Assembly: GCA_022606135.1 (NCBI GenBank)
Contig: JABYQN010000002.1
Span: 3,534,001-3,598,000, forward strand
Reading direction: 5' to 3'
Source of the DNA: Fomes fomentarius
Taxonomy: Eukaryota > Basidiomycota > Agaricomycetes > Polyporales > Polyporaceae
DNA length: 64,000 bases
The position numbers were made by a program, and so were the translations under genes. Below are positions 24,101 through 35,595 of this stretch, in pieces (positions within the stretch are counted from its first letter, which is position 1; every line of letters begins with the position of its first letter). The notes under the pieces were generated by a model. It saw only the letters and a program-made list of their open reading frames with translations. It had not been told where the DNA came from and made no database searches.

Positions 24101-24173
24101 GAATACAATGGGCGCTCGGTATAAAAGCTGAAGTCAAACTTCCCAATGTAAGGATGAGTGAGGACGTCAACAT
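21114..24173 (-). CDS. Polysaccharide lyase PL8, copy A
   Basis: Secreted eliminase of the PL8 family (hyaluronate / chondroitin AC / xanthan lyase fold). A signal peptide (MLTSSLILTLGSLTSAF) is followed by about 70 residues of poorly conserved sequence, then the alpha/alpha toroid: DLIKTIRDRRVAI, STLGQDGKWPD, LWNTNWFSN, and IRADGSFSQHAGLLYNGNYG with the catalytic His and Tyr. The middle super-sandwich domain has VLHWDL, DYMVQRGPGYVTSLKMYSAR, GFHLSDGTVYTYLDGTQYED and AGAWDWN, then an anti-parallel C-terminal beta domain. About a dozen short introns; the one just after the AWDWN codons is 60 nt and stop-free in frame, and removing it gives AWDWNMIPGTTTDY, which aligns with copy B. The true substrate in fungi is not settled for most members. 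Confidence 0.88.
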
Positions 24174-24972
24174 CGTTGAGAGCCGGTGCACGCAAGCAAG
24201 CAGAGGGATAAGTTAGAAAAGAAAGTGCAGCAGCCTCAGAAAGAACAAGAGAGCGACCAAGCACGAAGAGGAAGAAAGAGAAGATACAACAACATCGAGG
24301 CGCGGGCTGCACGTTTACATACTGATAGTGCATCGCACAAAATCAAAATGATGCATCATGCACATTGATGATGCGTTACACTGGCAAGATAGCCACTTAC
24401 TTACAGTTGCGGTGCCCATCGTTTACTTAATCTGCATAGATAGCGGTGATCGGCGTCTTATGGCGGTCCGGCGCTGCCCCTTGGACTTATACACCTGATG
24501 ACAATCGGCAGCGGTGAGTGGCTTCCATCTTATATTGCTCCTTCTGTGTCAGAGCACTGTTTCAACTTGGGAATATTCACACCCAAGGCTGGATTAGATC
24601 TGATACTATCGCATGCGCTGGCAAGGCTGTACCACAATCCAACATCTGCCAGATGGTCAGTATCGTCAAGACCGTCCGAAGTGTCTTTACTTGCCAAGTT
24701 ACAGATGCAAAGTACATGATATCACCGGTTTTCCTCGTCACATTGATGCGACTAACTCGACGCAGAACAATGTCATTGGTGATCAGTAAGAGTGCAGGGA
24801 TAGTAAAGCAGGCTTCACAGCAGCAAAATCAAGAGGGAACTTTACAGACGAGTCAAAAGAGCGACACATAATGACTTGGTATGGTTCATAAGAGTATGAT
24901 TTCCCTTGTGGAGGTCTGGTCAGCTGCAGACGTACTACGATGACAGTCGGCAAGTGCATACCTATACTTGCT
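24174..24972. other. Spacer between the two PL8 genes
   Basis: Promoter of copy A (minus strand) and 3' flank of nothing on the plus strand. No exon, RNA gene or repeat recognised. Confidence 0.5.
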
Positions 24973-27714
24973 CTATCCAGCAAGATCCCAAGAGACACTG
25001 GCACCAATCTCTGCTCCGGATGGCAGCGTCAGCGATACAGTCTTGTTCTTCGAGGTTCCCCATCCCGCAGGCGCCGTTCCGGAGCCCAGGGTGAAGGTGA
25101 ATGTGATCGTGGACAGAAGCTGCGTCGGGTCGGCGACAGTCAATGTCCAGGTGTCCATGCGGAGGATAATGTTCGAGCTCCCCGTGGACTGGACCTTGAT
25201 GGTTGCCCCACCAGACGTTTGCGCGGGGATCGTGAACTGGCCTCCGTTCGTCTCCCAGAACACGCCGAACACCGTCTTGCTTGCGCTGTCGACGAGGGCA
25301 GAAATTGACCCGTCGTTGCGGATGACGTGCAAGTTGGCTGCAGCAGCGGCGGCCTTCGTTTGGAAGGTCTCAGGCGTCGTCGCCGGGAAGACCAAGTACG
25401 AGATTGCGGCGGAGATGTCGTCGTGGCTGAGCCATGCGGTGAACATGTCCACAGTCACAGGCGGCTGCGAGGATGCTCCGATGGCAGACCAGTCGCCGGT
25501 CTTGGTCGAAACATCGACTGACAACGTGACGGGATCGGTAACGTTGAACACGTATCCAACACCACCGTGCCAGAGGGTGCTGGCATGGGAGAAGTTTCCA
25601 CTGCTTGCGGTGTTGCCGTTGACGAGCACATCTCCAACGTGCTTGCGCTGATCAAGCACGGAGAAGACGGGGGCAGATGTACTGGACGTGATGCGGGCGA
25701 CCATAACAAATTGGACATCATTTTCAAGGAAGAACCAGGTCTTTCGCCAGTTCAAGCTCTTGGTGAGAGGGTTCTGGTAGCGCATCGCAACAGCACCAAT
25801 ACGGCCATCGGAAGCACCGCCGACAAACGGCTGAGTGCCAGTCTTGCGCGTGTTGCTGCAGGAGAGCTCGGTGGCACCGTAGTCAACGGTGATTCCAGGA
25901 ATGAGGTTCCAATCCCACGCAGCAACGATGTCCTCATACTCATCGCCGGTGAGGTGAGTGTAAACCGTCCCGTCCGCCAGATGAAAACCGAAGTTGTTGG
26001 CTTGATTAGTGCATTCGGTATTCTGGGTACGCTTGGAGTACATCCGAAGAGTTGTGACATAGCCAGGTCCCCGTTGCACCTGAGAAGCATGTCAGCGGCG
26101 CCTTAGAATCCAACGTATACCACGAATTACTCACAGCATAGTCATTCGAGTAGAACACGCGGTTTCCAACAAGGTTACCCGAATTTGCCGTGGTCGTGTT
26201 GAGAGAGACATTATCAAAGACATTCAGAATGATGTCCGAATCCCACAACTGTCCCAAGACTTGCAATTCGGTCAAGTTTGTTTTGATGTTCGCAGATGCA
26301 CTATCATATCCCGTCAACGTTTGCATCCACTAGGCAATATCCAAGAAAGGGACTCACTGGTTATCGATCACCGGGTCAGTCAGGAGTCTCCCCAGGACGC
26401 TCTGCAAACACAGACGTCACTATTACAGAACAGGTCAAGAATTTGTGAATATAACATGAACTCACAAAATCCCAATGGAGGACATTGGTGAAAATATTGC
26501 GGTATATCATCCACTGATTCGCGTCCACCAAGGTCTCCAGAGCAGTTCTGGCATCCGAATCGGCCTGGAACTGCGAACCACCGGCCTCAATTTCGAATGA
26601 GAAGAGATCATTCGCACTGTGTGGTTGGGTTAGCCACCAATCACGCGTTCCCGAAAATAACCCACTAGTCAGTCCCATAGTTGCCGTTGTAGATGATACC
26701 GGCATGCTGCCCAAAGGAGCCGTCGGCCCTAATCCCGTCCGCCTTGATACCGCTCTGTATGACAGCCTCATCGTGGACGTGGGTAAATCCGGCATCAATG
26801 AGCGTCGCGTTCTGAGTCAGAAGGCCGAGGTCGATACCGATGCTGGCGATGTCCAATGCATTTGCGCCAGTTATGGCGCTGACCCCGTTGATACCGGTGT
26901 CGAAAGTGGCGAAACTACGGCCGGTCATCTTCTTGCACCCCTCGAGTTCGGATGCAGTGAGAGAATCTCCCAGGAGCAGGCACACCTCTCCAACGAAGGT
27001 TGGCACACCGATCACCTGCATGGCGGAGCACGCACACGTCAGCGAACGGATACCCTCGTTTCCGGCATGCGCTGTAAGATAGCCTCACGTTCGAGAACCA
27101 GTTTGAGTTCCAGAGGCCAGGAGTTCCACATGGGCAGGCATCGTCTCCGCCCGAGTCCAGGCATGCAGGGTTTGTGAAGTCGTTCGAGAACCAAAAACCC
27201 ATGGCAGAGGAGATCGCAGCACGGATCTGGTCGTTCTTCACCCACTGGGCTGCATTCTTGAAGCCTCCATGCCACGCAGACGAGAACGTCACTACGATCG
27301 AAAGACACTGAGTGCTATCGCTCAAGTACAAGTTGGCGAGATACCTACAGATACGGGACCAGTGAGTTTGAGCTTTCCAATTTGCTGTAGGAGCGTCGCA
27401 GCCAGCGGTATAGACGACGTCGGGCCACTGTCCATTGGACTGCAAGGTTGACAGCCTGGAAAAGATTACTACGAGGTGTCTGCTGGGTGTAGGTAGTGTC
27501 CTGCTCACCAGTTGGATATGGAGGCAGCACCAGTGGTACCACCAACTATGGTGGCGAACCGCCGCTCGGTAACCGTCTGTATGTCGTCGGACTCTGCATG
27601 CGGGGAGGGATGCGCTCTCGGTATGACGGTCGCTGGAACCAGAGTAGCGGCGGATAGAGCCAAGAGAACGACCGGTAAGACCATCTTCGCAACGGGCTGA
27701 CTCCGGATAAGCAT
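24973..27714 (-). CDS. Polysaccharide lyase PL8, copy B
   Basis: Paralogue of copy A, on the same strand and upstream of it with a 799-bp spacer. The signal peptide is MVLPVVLLALSAATLVPA, preceded by MLIRSQPVAK if the first ATG (27714) is used rather than 27684. Conserved landmarks: TVTERRFATIVGGTTGAASI, QSNGQWPDVVYTAGC, WFSNDFTNPACL, LWNSNWFSN, the catalytic block RADGSFGQHAGIIYNGNYGT, VLHWDF, DYAVQRGPGYVTTLRMYSKR, YTHLTGDEYEDIVAAWDWN and LIPGITVDYGATELSC. The toroid helices carry GVSAITGANALDIASIGIDL. A TATA-like element lies about 70 bp upstream. Start and stop of the terminal exons are clear; not every internal exon edge was traced. The same substrate uncertainty applies as for copy A. 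Confidence 0.88.
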
Positions 27715-28696
27715 GCTTCACGACGAGGGAGAAGAGGAGCTTTGTACCTCTGGCAAAAATGTTCAGTGCTGCTCTACCCTCTTATACCGCGGCGGCTGGC
27801 TCTGTGGAAGACTTGAGATACTGAGAAAGGTTGCACTGGTGGAGTCGAAGCAAGTCAACCACGGCCATCAGATCTCAGAATTCTCGGTTGCTGGCTGACC
27901 GCGCCGAGCACGGAGGGACGCAGCTTCAGTTGCTATTGGAGAGGCTCGCAAACCACAAGGGTCCTGATTGAGATGAACGCCCGCATAGTCATGTCCGCCT
28001 CTCCTCCGGGGCAATGACTAGGATGTCGTCCCCACAGAGGATATGTTTGTATAGTTGAGACCCTGGGCCGCAGGCGCGTAGCAAATTGAGAGACAATCCT
28101 GCGATGGAAGTCGGAGAAATGATGCTGTTTGGCAGAAGCGACCACATGCAACTGGCGGAGAATTGGCATCGCTGTCTATAGTCTTGTTCCCGTGCACAAA
28201 TCACAGGCCGAGAAGCCCCGGAGAATCATGGCTGGCTTGAGAATAGAGGGTCTTCGGAAGCTACAGGAACCCGCCCATGTCATAGCAGTCAATGTATATG
28301 TATATGTAGTCACCAAGCGTGCCTTATCCCCAGTTAGAGGTTCATCGTTGGAGTCAAGCCAAGTCATCGTCCAGGATTGCAGTGTCTGTGCGCGCCAGTG
28401 TCACACTCACGATCCTAGATCAATTACCGCTTGCCTGTCACATTGGGTACAGGTCACGTACAGGCGGCGAATAGCTCGAGTCAACGGACTAGATGCTGTC
28501 CAACGAGACGACGAAGTATCAGCTGGAAAGCGAATGAGGTCACATTATGAACAGAGTATGCTACAGCTAACGATACAAGCCCAACTGGTGAGGTACGAAT
28601 GTACATCAATACACATGTAGAGGAAGCTGCACCTGCAGCCCAAGAATCATGTCCGTGACGCGAGTATGAGAGATATTACACATCATCATAGTATGC
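27715..28696. other. Intergenic: PL8-B promoter side and SUR7 3' side
   Basis: Nearly 1 kb without a gene I can support. Open frames such as 28129-28620 (plus) have no domain or splice logic. Confidence 0.5.
27778..27788 (-). promoter_or_regulatory. Putative TATA box of PL8 copy B
   Basis: GGTATAAGAGG on the minus strand, 64-74 bp upstream of the first ATG of the PL8-B gene. Distance and composition suit a fungal core promoter; it is not tested. Confidence 0.4.
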
Positions 28697-29629
28697 TCAT
28701 GCTTCCCCTGCCGCAACGTGAAGCTTCGCCAGCGAGCACACGACTGGGACAGCGTAGAAGGCAAAGGCTACCCATACCACTGAATGATATTTGTCACTCG
28801 ACTGACAACAGGAGCTGAATCGAAAGATAGACTCACTAACGAAGCCGTTGCTCGTCGCAGCGATCATCTGGGGCGCATCGGAGCCATCCTTGGATATAGC
28901 ACGGTTGAAGTCCTCTACAGCCTTGCCGAACCACATGCGAAGTACGAGGAACGACGTGATACCTGCCGGGGTACGAGCGTTCCATCAGTCGTGTCTCGAT
29001 CTTGATATGAACCACACTCACCAATGAGGAAACCGAGCAATCCAATCCAGGCGGTGGTACGCTGAACGGCAGGCCGGTCAAAGGCGTTACCAAACTTGCC
29101 CATCTTCCGCCGGAAGGACGTCAATGTGAACAAGAGGAAGAAAACGACTGTGAAGCCGAGGGAAACGCCGATGAACGCGGGCGTAGTCGCGGTAGGAGCA
29201 GTGAGAAGATCAGGGGCATTGCCCGGGAATACGGAGAGGTCTTGAGCTTGACGTGAGTGATTGTGACTGGTAATACACGACGAACATTGTACATACCGTA
29301 GATTGGTGATACTGAGGGGACCGTACAGTTCACAGCTGCATCATGGTTAGGACGGGCGCAAGATCCTGAGGAACAATTTTAAGTATCGTACGACGGTGTC
29401 AGTAATCAGCAGACATACCCAATGCACCCAAGAATACCGACGGTCCGTCAACCCCTTCAGATGACTTGGATTGTGTCAACTCCAATGACGGCGTCACTGT
29501 CAAAAGTGCGACTTGTGCAGAGAAGAGGATTGTCGGTGCCAAGTAGGAGAAGAGGATGAGGATGAATGCCGTCAGAGAGAGCAGGGGCGCGAGGTAGAGG
29601 TTGATAGCCTTGGAGAGTCCAGCGATCAT
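28697..29629 (-). CDS. SUR7/PalI (Rim9-like) family membrane protein
   Basis: Four-pass plasma-membrane protein of the SUR7/PalI family (eisosome proteins and the Rim9/PalI pH-signalling component). Exons (minus): 29629-29419, 29365-29297, 29240-29022, 28962-28837, 28779-28697; 235 residues. TM1 is the N-terminal stretch LSLTAFILILFSYLAPTILF. The ectodomain carries the family Gly/Cys motif FLGALGSCARPN and further cysteines. The other TM segments are FIGVSLGFTVVFFLLF, a helix near TTAWIGLLGFLIG, and WVAFAFYAVPVVCSL close to the C-terminus. Between TM2 and TM3 is a basic cytoplasmic loop (FRRKMGKFGNAF). SUR7-type and PalI-type members cannot be separated by eye. Confidence 0.8.
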
Positions 29630-30443
29630 CTTGAAAAAGCGTGTATGGGCGGAGAATACGTGCAGACAACCAATTAGCGTCAAGTAAGCAAGCAAAAATG
29701 ATCTAGTCGTAAGCGGGGTCTAGAGAATGTGAACCCTGCCTGCAGAGCAAGTTGGATAGTTGAGTAGGAGTCCGGAGTCGTCGACTTGGAACAATGGAGG
29801 ACTCTGGGCGAGCGCGATAGCTCTTAAGTAGTTGGTCGCGTATGCGCCTGCTCCAGCGCTGTGCGGAGGCCATGTTAAGGAAGCATGCAGAATAATTCGC
29901 AGAGAACAATAGAGGACAAGGTCGGCGGGGAATGATACCGGTCGACGACAAAGACGAGAGTAACGAGGGTGGCCTCCCCCATTGTTCCGAATCAAGCCAT
30001 CATGGGCGCTTCCTGTTCAACAAACAAGGACCGCGGTCTCGCCTCCAGCTCTACTTCTTCTACATGCCATAATTCTTTCTAATCCATCTACCGGTGTCTC
30101 AGACTCGTGCTCGCGAAATTCGCGCGGATTCTCATACATGACTCCGACTTCATCGCTCATCAGCTGCAGAGAAACGCGCAAGGCGCCGATGAGCGGGGAC
30201 ATGGCGGCGTCCCGGCGGGTGGCTACATACTAACGACCCATGGGACCACCACGAATGACTCATGTGAAGAATATTCCTGCTGAGGACATATCGAGCTCTG
30301 TCCGTGACTCCTTTTCAATCCCTTATCGTAGAGGAACTGTTGCGCTCCTCTTCGCCTTGAACAGTTTCCCTAGGCCTGAGCTTGATCACTTGTGGGTATC
30401 CTCTAGATCTATAGGTGACTGCTGTATACAGTCGATTGCGATT
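29630..30443. other. Divergent intergenic region (SUR7-like / amidase 2)
   Basis: Holds both promoters. A 61-codon minus-strand open frame (30017-30202) is mildly protein-like but has no recognisable domain and no continuation, so it is not called. Confidence 0.45.
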
Positions 30444-32594
30444 ATGGACCCCGAGCCTACCAGAGGAGCACATTGGCAGGCGCAGGTTGCTGATAAACGA
30501 GAGCGACAGAAGGCGGCGATTCCTAAAGAATGGTTGATACCCCCCATTCCGGAGATCCAGACAAATGTCCTGGACGTACCGAACCAATGCGGGCTGCTCA
30601 CGGACAGGGAGTTGCAAATCACGGGCGTGTCGGAAGTATCTATAATTGTCAAGAAACTCGCGACCGCGGAGTGGTCAGCGGTCGAGGTCACCACCGCGTT
30701 CTGCAAGAGGGCCATTATAGCACACCAATTGGTATGTGCAAGATTTGGTTGTCTTTGGGATCTCTAACTGTCATACTGAACGTCCGGATCGTAGACAAAT
30801 TGTCTAACAGAGATCTTCATCGATAAGGCTCTAGAGAGAGCAGCTGAGCTAGATGCACATTTGAAGAAGTATGGGACGGTTGTCGGGCCTCTCCACGGGC
30901 TGCCTGTATCGCTGAAGGACCAAATTTGCATCAAGGGACTCGAGACCACGATGGGTAGGTGTACCCGCAACGTCACTCCTGTATCGTGTATCGTTTTGAT
31001 GTATCCCGTCAAGGATATGCTGCTTGGATCGGGAAGTACGCCGAAGATGATGCTGTCCTTGTCAAGCTTCTATTGCGAGCTGGTGCGATCCTGTATGTAC
31101 GCACTAATGTGCCCCAGACGTTGATGGTGAGCCCGCCTGACATCTCAGTATCATTTTTCGGCGCTGACATCATCATAGTGGGGGGAGACATACAACAACG
31201 TATTTGGTCGCACTTCGAACCCCTACAACAGGAAGCTTACACCGGGAGGATCCTCCGGAGGAGAGGGCGCGCTTATAGCTTTGCACGGTAGCTTGCTAGG
31301 TGTCGGAACTGATATCGGAGGGTATGTCATGATACCTCCATACCTGCGCATTTCGTCGCTGAAGCCCCGTGCGTCAGGTCGATCAGATGCCCGTCGTTGT
31401 TTTGTGGCCTCTACGGCTTCAAGCCTTCAAGCCACCGTATCCCTTCCTACGGTATCGTCAACTCTTTAGACGGTCAAGAGTCAATTGCCACCGCTCTCGG
31501 GCCCCTTAGTACCTCGTTGTCTGGGGTTAAGACCTTTTTCAAGAGCATCCTGGACTTGGAGCCTTGGCGATACTGTCCTAACACAGTGCCGAAGCCGTGG
31601 TCCCAAGACGATTACTTGCTCAAGGCGCGGGATGACGGCAAGAAGTTATGCTTTGGTATCATGTGGGACGAAGGCTCTGTCAAGCCTCACCCGCCCATCT
31701 TGCGTGCTCTCGAGACAACGAAGAAGGCGCTCGAGGCAGCTGGTCACTCCGGTGAGTGTCTTTCACTTGACTAGTTCTGCTGGATGACTGAGCGACCGTT
31801 CTTACAGTGATTGAGTGGAAGTCTCTCAGGCACTTGGAATATGTGGCCATTGCGGTAAGTCGTCTTTCTGCTGTCGCGACTTGAAGCAAATATCAAAGCG
31901 AGTTTGATCATATAGCGATCCACCTGGCTTTCGGACGGAAGCGAAGACTACAACTCATGTCTCACAACTGGAGAGCCTCTCATAAATTCCATGGATCCCG
32001 ATGCCGACCCCAATGACGTACCTGCCTTTAGAGTCCCTCGCCAGCCGCTCAATGCATATCAGCAATGGCAGCTTGGCAAGGAACGGCGAGAGCTACGCAA
32101 GTCACTCCTTGACCGGTGGCAAGCCACTGCATCACAAACGGGTACCGGACGACCCATTGATGCACTCATTTGCCCTGTAGCGCCGTACGCCGCAGTTCCT
32201 CATGGGCAGACTAGGTATGTCACCGAACTGTTCTCCTCACTTCTTCGTGTGAACTCACAGTCGCTTGACCGACAGGTCTTCGATTTATACCATCATCTGG
32301 AACACGGTGGACTATCCTGGACTCGTCTTGCCCGTTACGAAGGTCGATCCAGATGTTGACATCAAGATCGACCGAGACACTTTCTGGAGCGACGAAGATG
32401 AACATATTCACAACATGTGTAAGTAATCTTAGCTGAAATATGTGTGAACATGGATTGACTCGACGGCAGACCATCCCGAGATCTACAAGGGTGCGCCTGT
32501 AGGAGTACAGCTCGTCGGACCAACATTGCAGGAGGAAATTCTTCTTGGAGTAGGAGAGGTAGTTGATGCAGCTATCAAGGCTTTCCCTGTATGA
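30444..32594 (+). CDS. Amidase (amidase-signature family), second copy
   Basis: Paralogue of the minus-strand amidase at 17065-19199; 563 residues. Exons: 30444-30731, 30795-30954, 31014-31126, 31179-31321, 31378-31751, 31808-31854, 31916-32214, 32276-32418, 32470-32594. The seven internal exons have exactly the lengths of its paralogue (160, 113, 143, 374, 47, 299, 143 nt). Catalytic Lys in GLPVSLKDQICIKG, Gly/Ser loop TPGGSSGGEGALIALHGS, nucleophile region GVGTDIGGSIRCPSLFCG, then TGTGRPIDALICPVAPYAA and APVGVQLVGPTLQEEI. All introns here are GT-AG, including the one whose counterpart has a GC donor. It starts at the ATG before DPEPTRGAHWQAQVADK. No signal peptide. Confidence 0.93.
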
Positions 32595-32793
32595 ATAGTT
32601 TGTGACCAGAATTGATGGAGCTATACCAGCTTCCTAAAAGGGAGGCGTAGCGGATTCAAGATTGAAGGTGTTGTCAAATAGAGCCAAACAACGCGGCTCG
32701 TTTGCGGTCCAAAAATATTGAACGGGCGCTCGCTAGCTTTACACCCTTCCTCGGTTTCTCGTCTCTCTCTGTTTTTGGAGCATACCTAGCGAG

Positions 32794-35365
32794 ATGGAGA
32801 CTCAGGATGTCACAAAACCGACGGAGGAGCTCTCGCTTCCCGAACAGTTTGAAACTTTGGTGAAACTCATCGAGGAGAAGCCTGAGGCACTAGCCACCGG
32901 CAACGAGGACCTTCGTAAAGCTGCTCTGGACGCGACGAAGTATGTTTACGACCTCGGTGAGTCTTTGAACTACCTATGGCTAGTATGCAAGCTCACACAT
33001 CAGGTAGCTTTGCGTACTGAGAAGGATGCTTGCAGCAGAGTGAACGACCTCCTCACGTCCATCTCCCCAAGCTATGCCCCCCAGACGCGCTCTCAAGCTG
33101 CAGACAGCAGCCGCAAGCGCAAACGCGGCTCGCAGTCCCCCCCACTGCCCGATAAAGCGGCCCCACTGTTGAAGGAGACTCCCCTCACCGACCTCATTGT
33201 GGACGGAATGAGCGACGAGCAAATATGGGCCGAGCTGGAGCTTCGCGCGCACAATGTCTGCGACATCTTGAATTATGCTCTGGACGGACCGATACCAGGA
33301 AGGGAGAGTGGGGAGGAAGAGGAGGACGAGAGCGGCGACGAAGAGGAAGAAGAACACGAGCTGAAGAAGATGCGGCAGGCCCTCATTGACGAGGGCTTCG
33401 ACCCCGACGAGTTGGATGACATGGGATTTGACGAAGATGACGACGAAGATGAGGAAGACAGCGAGGATGATGAGGATGGGGAGAGCGACGAAGATGGGAC
33501 TGGGGATGGGGAAGTGGAGTTGGGTGAGTTGGTGGAGGAGCTACGAGACCCCTCAGATGAAGACAATGAAGATGGGAACGACTTGGAAGTCGGAGCATCC
33601 TCGTTACTCAGTGGTGGAAAGCGGACACTGAAGTTGAAGCTAAGGCGTAGGGGACATCCTGTGCTCGACGACGGCTTCTTTGACCTAGCTGCGTTCAATG
33701 CGGAAATCGAAGCCGCCGAGTCGAAGAGCGTGTCGAAGGGCAGGCTGAGCAAGGATGATGAGGATGAAGATGACGACGAAGACGACACGGAGTTGGTCGA
33801 TCTGTTTGCTCCCGTGGACGACACGGCTGCCTTCGACGAAGAGGACATCGAGCAGAGTGGCGGTATGCCAACCATCTTCTTCCCTCTACGTCCACTTACA
33901 CCTCCCTATAGATCTCTTCTACAAAGACTTCTTCGAACCACCGGTCAGGATTCAGGCGCCGAAAGCAAAGAAACGGTCAAAAGGTGCTGCTGATGAACCA
34001 CCTTCCTCAGCTGGAAAGGTTCGCTTCCACGAGGAGGTAAGAGTCAGGAAGATCAAGGCGAAAGGGAAGAATCTTCCGCTTTCGACCATGTTCTGCGAAG
34101 AGGACGACGACGATGACGACGATGAATACGAGGACGAGGAAGGTGTTGGGTCTGACGAGGACGACGAGGAGGACGACGAGGATGTGGACGAGGATGAAGA
34201 GATGCTGGGACAGAGTCTGGACGACGGTGAGGAGAGCGGCGTCGATGACCGGACAGGCGGCGACGATGTCTCGATGGAGGACGAAGAAGAGTCGGGGTTG
34301 GCGATAATGGATCGTTTCAAAGACGACCTCTTCGCAGACGAGGATAAATTGCAGGAGCAGCAAGGCATGTCTGACCGTTTCACAGTCTATACCTCGAGTA
34401 TGCATGCTGAAGGCGACTTCAAAGGCTTGTCTACGTATGAGAAGCGGATGGCAGCATTGCGCGATGAGATCGCTGCATTGGAGGCCGAAAACGTTGGGAA
34501 GAAGGACTGGACACTCATGGGCGAAGCATCATCTAGGTCACGCCCCCAGAATTCGTTGCTCGAGGAGGACCTGGAATTTGAGCGCGTCATGAAGTCCGTA
34601 CCTGTCATCACGGAAGAGGTCGTCCAGAGCTTGGAAGAGCGCATCAAGGCACATATTCTCGAGAACCAATTCGACGACGTGGTACGGAAACGACCCGTCG
34701 ACGACAAACCCTTCCTTCCCTCGCGCTTCTTCGAGCTCCAGGACACGAAGTCCAAACAGTCTCTTGCAGACATTTACGAGGACGAGTACACTGCAGCACA
34801 GTCAGGCAGCGGTGTTGGCGAGGATCGCGACGGTAAACTCAAGAAAGAACACCAGGAGATCGAGAAGTTGTGGGAGAACATCTGTAGCAACCTTGATGCT
34901 CTTTGTAACGCACACTTCACGCCAAAAGCTGTAAGTCTACCCACTACTTCCGATAGCAATGCGCCGCGTCTCATTTCAGACTTGCAGCCCAAGGCAACCA
35001 TCACCAGCATGTCGAACGTGGCGGTCGCGACGCTAGAGTCAGCACTTCCGACTACGAAGGCGACTTCAACTATGCTCGCACCAGAAGAGATTTATGCGCC
35101 CGCGTCCAGCGAGATGCGTGCTAAAAGCGAGCTCACACCTGCGGAGAAACGCGCGCTCCGGAATAAGCAGAAGAAAACTAACAAGAAGGCGCGTGATGCG
35201 CTGGAGAAGAGCGTGCAGAAGTTTGGACGACCTAAAGGTGTTGGCGACGTGAAGCGGCAGAAGGAAGCAGCGCTCAAGACTCTGGTCAAGAGCGGGAAGG
35301 GAGTCACTGTTGTAGGCAAGAAGAGTAAGGAGGTCGAGGGCAAGCGTGGTCGAGGCAAGACGTGA
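32794..35365 (+). CDS. MPP10: U3 snoRNP protein MPP10
   Basis: Component of the small-subunit processome needed for early cleavages of pre-18S rRNA in the nucleolus. Exons: 32794-32956, 33008-33862, 33912-34930, 34988-35365; 804 residues. The sequence shows the Mpp10 N-terminal region, very long Asp/Glu tracts (two blocks of about 60-100 residues), the FYKDFFEPP motif, KVRFHEEVRVRKIKAKGKN, and the conserved helical segment STYEKRMAALRDEIAALEAE, NVGKKDWTLMGEASSRSRPQ, NSLLEEDLEFERVMKSVPVI. It ends in a Lys-rich C-terminus (RALRNKQKKTNKKARDALEK). Introns 32957-33007 (51 nt) and 34931-34987 (57 nt) are stop-free and in frame, so the unspliced forms would also translate; the choice to splice is by splice signals and family alignment. 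Confidence 0.9.
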
Positions 35366-35595
35366 TGGGGCATGTTGTATCCATATCGCACAATTTACCT
35401 CATCTTCACCACTGTTGGTCTTCTTGTGCTCGTGTATTATTTGGAACGGCCCAATGGATGCTATTTAGCGTCCTGGAGGTGGCCGCAGGGCCCATCTACA
35501 CGTGACGCGGGAACCTGTGGTAGCGCACAGCAACCACCGCCTTCTTAAGCTTGTCTTACGTCTCTCACTTCCCTCCTTTCATACCTCCCTCCAAC

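Noticed and set aside
30017..30202. 61-codon minus-strand open frame, mildly protein-like
   Set aside because: No family recognised and no exon continuing it; kept only as a note in the intergenic entry.
33300..34310. GA-rich repeats as a microsatellite or mobile element
   Set aside because: They encode the Asp/Glu tracts expected in MPP10.
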